Assembly (NCBI RefSeq): GCF_951230155.1
Contig: NZ_CATNVD010000009.1
Location: forward strand, 1-64,000
Length of the DNA: 64,000 nucleotides
Direction of reading: 5' to 3'
Source of the DNA: Parablautia sp. Marseille-Q6255
GTDB taxonomy: Bacteria > Bacillota > Clostridia > Lachnospirales > Lachnospiraceae
A program made the translations under genes and the position numbers. This document shows, in pieces, positions 60,997 to 64,000 of the stretch (the stretch's first letter is position 1; each line of letters starts with the position of its first letter). The notes under the pieces are model-generated. The model did no database searches and was not told where the DNA came from. It was given only the letters and a program-made list of their open reading frames with translations.

Positions 60997-62742
60997 ATGT
61001 GGAAGCTTTTAAAATATATGAAGACTTATAGAAAAGAGGCAGTTCTGGCTCCTGCGTTTAAGCTTCTGGAAGCGCTGTTTGAATTGTTCGTGCCGCTTCT
61101 CATGGCACGTATCATTGACATTGGCATCCGGGAGCAGGATCAGGGATATATTGTGCAGATGTGTCTCTGGATGGCAGTACTCGGTCTGACCGGTCTGGTG
61201 TGCTCTATTACAGCACAGTATTTTTCTGCCAGGGCAGCAGTAGGGTTTGCGTCAAAGCTGCGCAGCAGCCTGTTTGCTCATATTCAGAGTCTGTCCTTTT
61301 CGAAGCTGGATACAGTCGGCGCATCTACTATGATCACGCGTATGACAAGCGACATCAATCAGGTTCAGTCTGGTGTGAACCTGTTTTTGCGTCTGTTTTT
61401 GCGCTCTCCGTTTATCGTGTTCGGAGCAATGGTGATGGCGTTTACTGTTGATGCAAAAGCAGCAGTTATTTTTGTGGTGGTGATCCCGCTTCTGTGCGTG
61501 ATCGTATTCGGAGTCATGCTGATCAGTATTCCTGTCTATAAAAAGGTGCAGGGACGTCTGGACCGGGTGGTCGCTCTTACCAGAGAAAATCTGCAGGGAG
61601 TCCGTGTGATCCGTGCATTTTGTCGGGAACCACAGGAGATAAAAGCGTTTGAGCGGGAGAATCAGGCGCTTGTGAGAGTGCAGCTCTTTTCGGGGCGGAT
61701 CTCGGCGATCATGAACCCGCTCACGTATGTAGTGGTAAATGGCGGACTGCTTGTCCTGCTGTATACAGGAGCAGGGCGTGTTGATGAGGGGATACTTTTG
61801 CAGGGAAGTGTCGTGGCTCTGGTCAATTATATGTCCCAGATCCTCGTAGAGCTGGTCAAGCTGGCTAATCTGATTATTACGGTGACGAAGGCGATCGCCT
61901 GCGGCAACCGGATCCAGGCAGTATTTGAGCTGCAGCCCGGGATGGAACGCAGGGCGGCCTGCACACAGACAGCTTCGCAGGATGGCCGGACGGAGGAGAT
62001 GGTTTCCTTTGAGCACGCGGCGCTGCGTTATCCGGGCGCCGCAGCGGATTCGCTTACGGATATCAGCTTTTCAGTAAAGCGCGGCGAGACGGTGGGGATC
62101 ATCGGAGGGACAGGGGCTGGCAAGACATCGCTGGTCAGCCTGATCCCGCGGTTTTATGATGTGAGCGCGGGCTGTGTGAAGGTAAAAGGAAGAGATGTGC
62201 GGGAATATCCGCCAGAAGAGCTTCGCGCTATGGTAGGTATGGTGATGCAAAAAGCTGTGCTGTTTCAGGGGACCATACGGGAAAATTTGCTGTGGGGCAA
62301 TGAAAATGCAACAGACGGGGAGCTTTGCGAGGCGATCCGGACAGCTCAGGCAGAGGACGTTGTATTTGGCGCAAAAAGCGGTCTTGATGCGGCTGTAAAG
62401 CAGGGTGGACAAAACTTTTCCGGAGGCCAGAGGCAGAGACTTGCGATCGCCCGGGCTCTGGTGAGAAAGCCGGAGATCCTGATCCTCGATGACAGTGCCT
62501 CAGCGCTGGATTTTGCGACAGATGCGCGCCTGCGCCAGGCAATCGCGGGACTTCCGGGGGAGATGACGGTGTTTATCGTATCACAGAGGGCATCCTCTCT
62601 AAAGCACGCTGATAAGATTCTTGTGCTGGAGGATGGCGAGATTGCCGACATGGGTACGCATGAGGAGCTGTTGGGACGTTGCAGTGTATATCAGGAAATC
62701 TGCGACGCACAGTTTCCGGGGAGGGAAGATCATGAACAATGA
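60997..62742 (+). CDS. ABC exporter subunit A (heterodimeric type, degenerate ATP site)
   Basis: Membrane-spanning ABC transporter of 581 residues. ATG 60997 follows CAGGAGAG; an upstream frame start at 60949 lies within the asparaginase gene. Six helices (residues about 15-310) precede an ATPase with Walker A GGTGAGKTS, signature NFSGGQRQRLAIARAL, Walker B LILDDSASALD and switch region IVSQRAS. The residue after Walker B is Asp instead of Glu, and the switch His is Gln, the features of a non-catalytic half site. It overlaps the next ABC gene by 11 bases, which should supply the active half. Confidence 0.92.
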   Translation: MWKLLKYMKTYRKEAVLAPAFKLLEALFELFVPLLMARIIDIGIREQDQGYIVQMCLWMAVLGLTGLVCSITAQYFSARAAVGFASKLRSSLFAHIQSLSFSKLDTVGASTMITRMTSDINQVQSGVNLFLRLFLRSPFIVFGAMVMAFTVDAKAAVIFVVVIPLLCVIVFGVMLISIPVYKKVQGRLDRVVALTRENLQGVRVIRAFCREPQEIKAFERENQALVRVQLFSGRISAIMNPLTYVVVNGGLLVLLYTGAGRVDEGILLQGSVVALVNYMSQILVELVKLANLIITVTKAIACGNRIQAVFELQPGMERRAACTQTASQDGRTEEMVSFEHAALRYPGAAADSLTDISFSVKRGETVGIIGGTGAGKTSLVSLIPRFYDVSAGCVKVKGRDVREYPPEELRAMVGMVMQKAVLFQGTIRENLLWGNENATDGELCEAIRTAQAEDVVFGAKSGLDAAVKQGGQNFSGGQRQRLAIARALVRKPEILILDDSASALDFATDARLRQAIAGLPGEMTVFIVSQRASSLKHADKILVLEDGEIADMGTHEELLGRCSVYQEICDAQFPGREDHEQ

Positions 62743-64000
62743 GGAGCAGAAACAAACTATAAAAAAAGTACTGCGCTGTATCCGGCCTCATGGGATCCTC
62801 GTGGCGCTCTCCCTTTTGATGGCGCTGGTGTTCGTAGCCCTGACTTTGTATGTCCCGGTGCTGACGGGACGGGTGATCGATCATATGACAGGACCGGGGG
62901 CGGTAGAGTTTGACGCTGTCTTTGGACTTATGAAGCAGATATTAGGAGCAGTGCTGCTCACGGCAGGAGCGCAGTGGATCATGAACGCTGCAAATAACAG
63001 AATCGTATATCGGGTGTCAGGAGAGGTGCGTGAGCAGGCATTTCGCAGGATAGAGGAGCTCCCGCTCCAGTATCTGGACGCACATTCCTCCGGTGATATG
63101 GTCAGCAGAGTAGTGGCAGATGTGGATCAGTTCTCAGACGATCTGCTGATGGGATTTACGCAGCTTTTTACAGGCGTTATCACGATCCTGGGGACGCTGG
63201 GCTTTATGCTTTGCGTCAATGTGGGGATCACGCTGGTCGTAGTACTGCTGACTCCGGTTTCTCTTCTGGTCGCGCGCTTTATCGCAGGGCGGACGTACCG
63301 GATGTTTCGCAGACAGTCAGAGACGAGGGGAGAGCAGACCGCGCTGATTGATGAGATGATCGGAAATCAGAAGGTAGTGCAGGCATATGGGCAGGAAAAG
63401 CGGGTTCAGGAAAAATTTGATGAGATCAATGACAGACTGAGCAGCTATTCGCTGCAGGCGATCTTTTTTTCATCGATCACCAATCCGGCCACGCGTTTTG
63501 TCAACAGCCTTGTCTATATAGGCGTCGGGCTGACCGGAGCCTTTGCCGCAGTAAGAGGAGCGATGACAGTAGGACAGCTCTCTGCATTTTTGTCATATGC
63601 GAATCAGTATACGAAGCCGTTCAATGAGATCTCGGGTGTTGTGACGGAGCTGCAGAACGCGCTCGCATGTGCAGGGAGGGTGTTTGCACTGATCGAGGCT
63701 GCAGCGCAGACGCCGGACGCAGATCCGGCAGAGAAGCTTCCGGAAGATCCGGGCTGCCTGTCTTTGGAGCATGTGTGCTTTTCCTATACGCCGGAGAAAA
63801 AGCTGATCGAGGATTTTAATCTTGAGGTAAAGGAAGGACAGCGCATTGCGATCGTAGGTCCGACCGGCTGCGGCAAGACAACGATGATCAATCTGCTGAT
63901 GCGTTTTTATGATGTGGACAGCGGAGCAGTGAAGATAGAGGGAAAGGATATCCGCGCTCTGACGCGCCGGAGCCTGCGCAGCTCCTTTGGTATGGTGCTG
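62732..64000 (+). CDS. ABC exporter subunit B (partial, runs off the window)
   Basis: At least 423 residues of the second half-transporter, ATG at 62732 inside the end of subunit A. Helices begin at about residue 23 (ILVALSLLMALVFVALTLYVPVLTG). The coupling region and Walker A IVGPTGCGKTTMINLL are present, followed by RFYDVDSGAVKIEGKDIR. The window ends before the signature motif. It is expected to carry the full catalytic Walker B Glu and pair with subunit A for drug or peptide export. Confidence 0.93.
   Translation, partial: MNNEEQKQTIKKVLRCIRPHGILVALSLLMALVFVALTLYVPVLTGRVIDHMTGPGAVEFDAVFGLMKQILGAVLLTAGAQWIMNAANNRIVYRVSGEVREQAFRRIEELPLQYLDAHSSGDMVSRVVADVDQFSDDLLMGFTQLFTGVITILGTLGFMLCVNVGITLVVVLLTPVSLLVARFIAGRTYRMFRRQSETRGEQTALIDEMIGNQKVVQAYGQEKRVQEKFDEINDRLSSYSLQAIFFSSITNPATRFVNSLVYIGVGLTGAFAAVRGAMTVGQLSAFLSYANQYTKPFNEISGVVTELQNALACAGRVFALIEAAAQTPDADPAEKLPEDPGCLSLEHVCFSYTPEKKLIEDFNLEVKEGQRIAIVGPTGCGKTTMINLLMRFYDVDSGAVKIEGKDIRALTRRSLRSSFGMVL

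Overview
The window is a low-to-mid GC Gram-positive (Bacillota) chromosome segment. I read it as a gut Lachnospiraceae-type Clostridium relative. The grounds are strong AGGAGG ribosome binding sites with GTG/TTG starts, sigma-A promoters with 17-base spacers, a single-chain PurL, a VanR/VanS-type sensor pair, sortase-anchored surface proteins, a two-cluster ferredoxin, and the paired DNA-repair families TIGR03915/TIGR03916. Family names rest on motif recognition by eye; no database search was possible.

Layout. 0-3 kb is AT-rich and accessory: a frameshifted secreted Big_2 protein and an Abi_2/HEPN defence-type gene on the minus strand. 3-9.8 kb is mostly core: asnS, a VanRS-like pair with a class B sortase and a sirtuin, then DUF951 and the rpsF-ssb-rpsR operon. 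9.8-19 kb is a catabolic island: a divergent IclR regulator facing a DapA-family lyase, a tripartite tricarboxylate-type transporter (TctC, TctB, TctA), a KDPG aldolase with an extra C-terminal domain, a KDG kinase and DhaK/DhaL. Near-identical terminator repeats bound it. 19.2-23.6 kb encodes a 1457-residue thioester/CnaB surface adhesin.

23.7-30.2 kb carries nucleotide-signalling and replication genes (small alarmone synthetase, GdpP-like c-di-AMP phosphodiesterase, rplI, dnaB, a MerR-like gene), a short ferredoxin gene and a DUF1858 gene. 30.3-37.6 kb holds the TIGR03915/TIGR03916 pair, a MerR/TipA-like regulator, DUF2325, an EamA half-transporter, and a second two-component system with a secreted protein that looks co-regulated. 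37.9-43.4 kb holds a nuclease-DinG-type helicase fusion, an Rpn/PDDEXK_2 protein and D-lactate dehydrogenase. 43.7-50.2 kb is purL, overlapped by a membrane-anchored CapA-type protein.

A group II intron (50.2-52.1 kb, minus strand) sits exactly between the capA stop codon and its terminator. It is followed by a transposase-like protein that has lost its HUH histidines, a lipoprotein, a PAP2-type membrane protein and tRNA-Val/tRNA-Met. The last part has a P-type cation ATPase behind a yybP-ykoY manganese riboswitch, an Rrf2 regulator, an MBL hydrolase, a VOC protein, an asparaginase and a heterodimeric ABC exporter whose second subunit runs off the window.

The best leads are the HUH-less transposase relative, the TIGR03915/TIGR03916 repair pair, the nuclease-helicase fusion, the repeat-bounded sugar-acid island, the sensor system with its secreted target, and the leader ahead of DUF2325.
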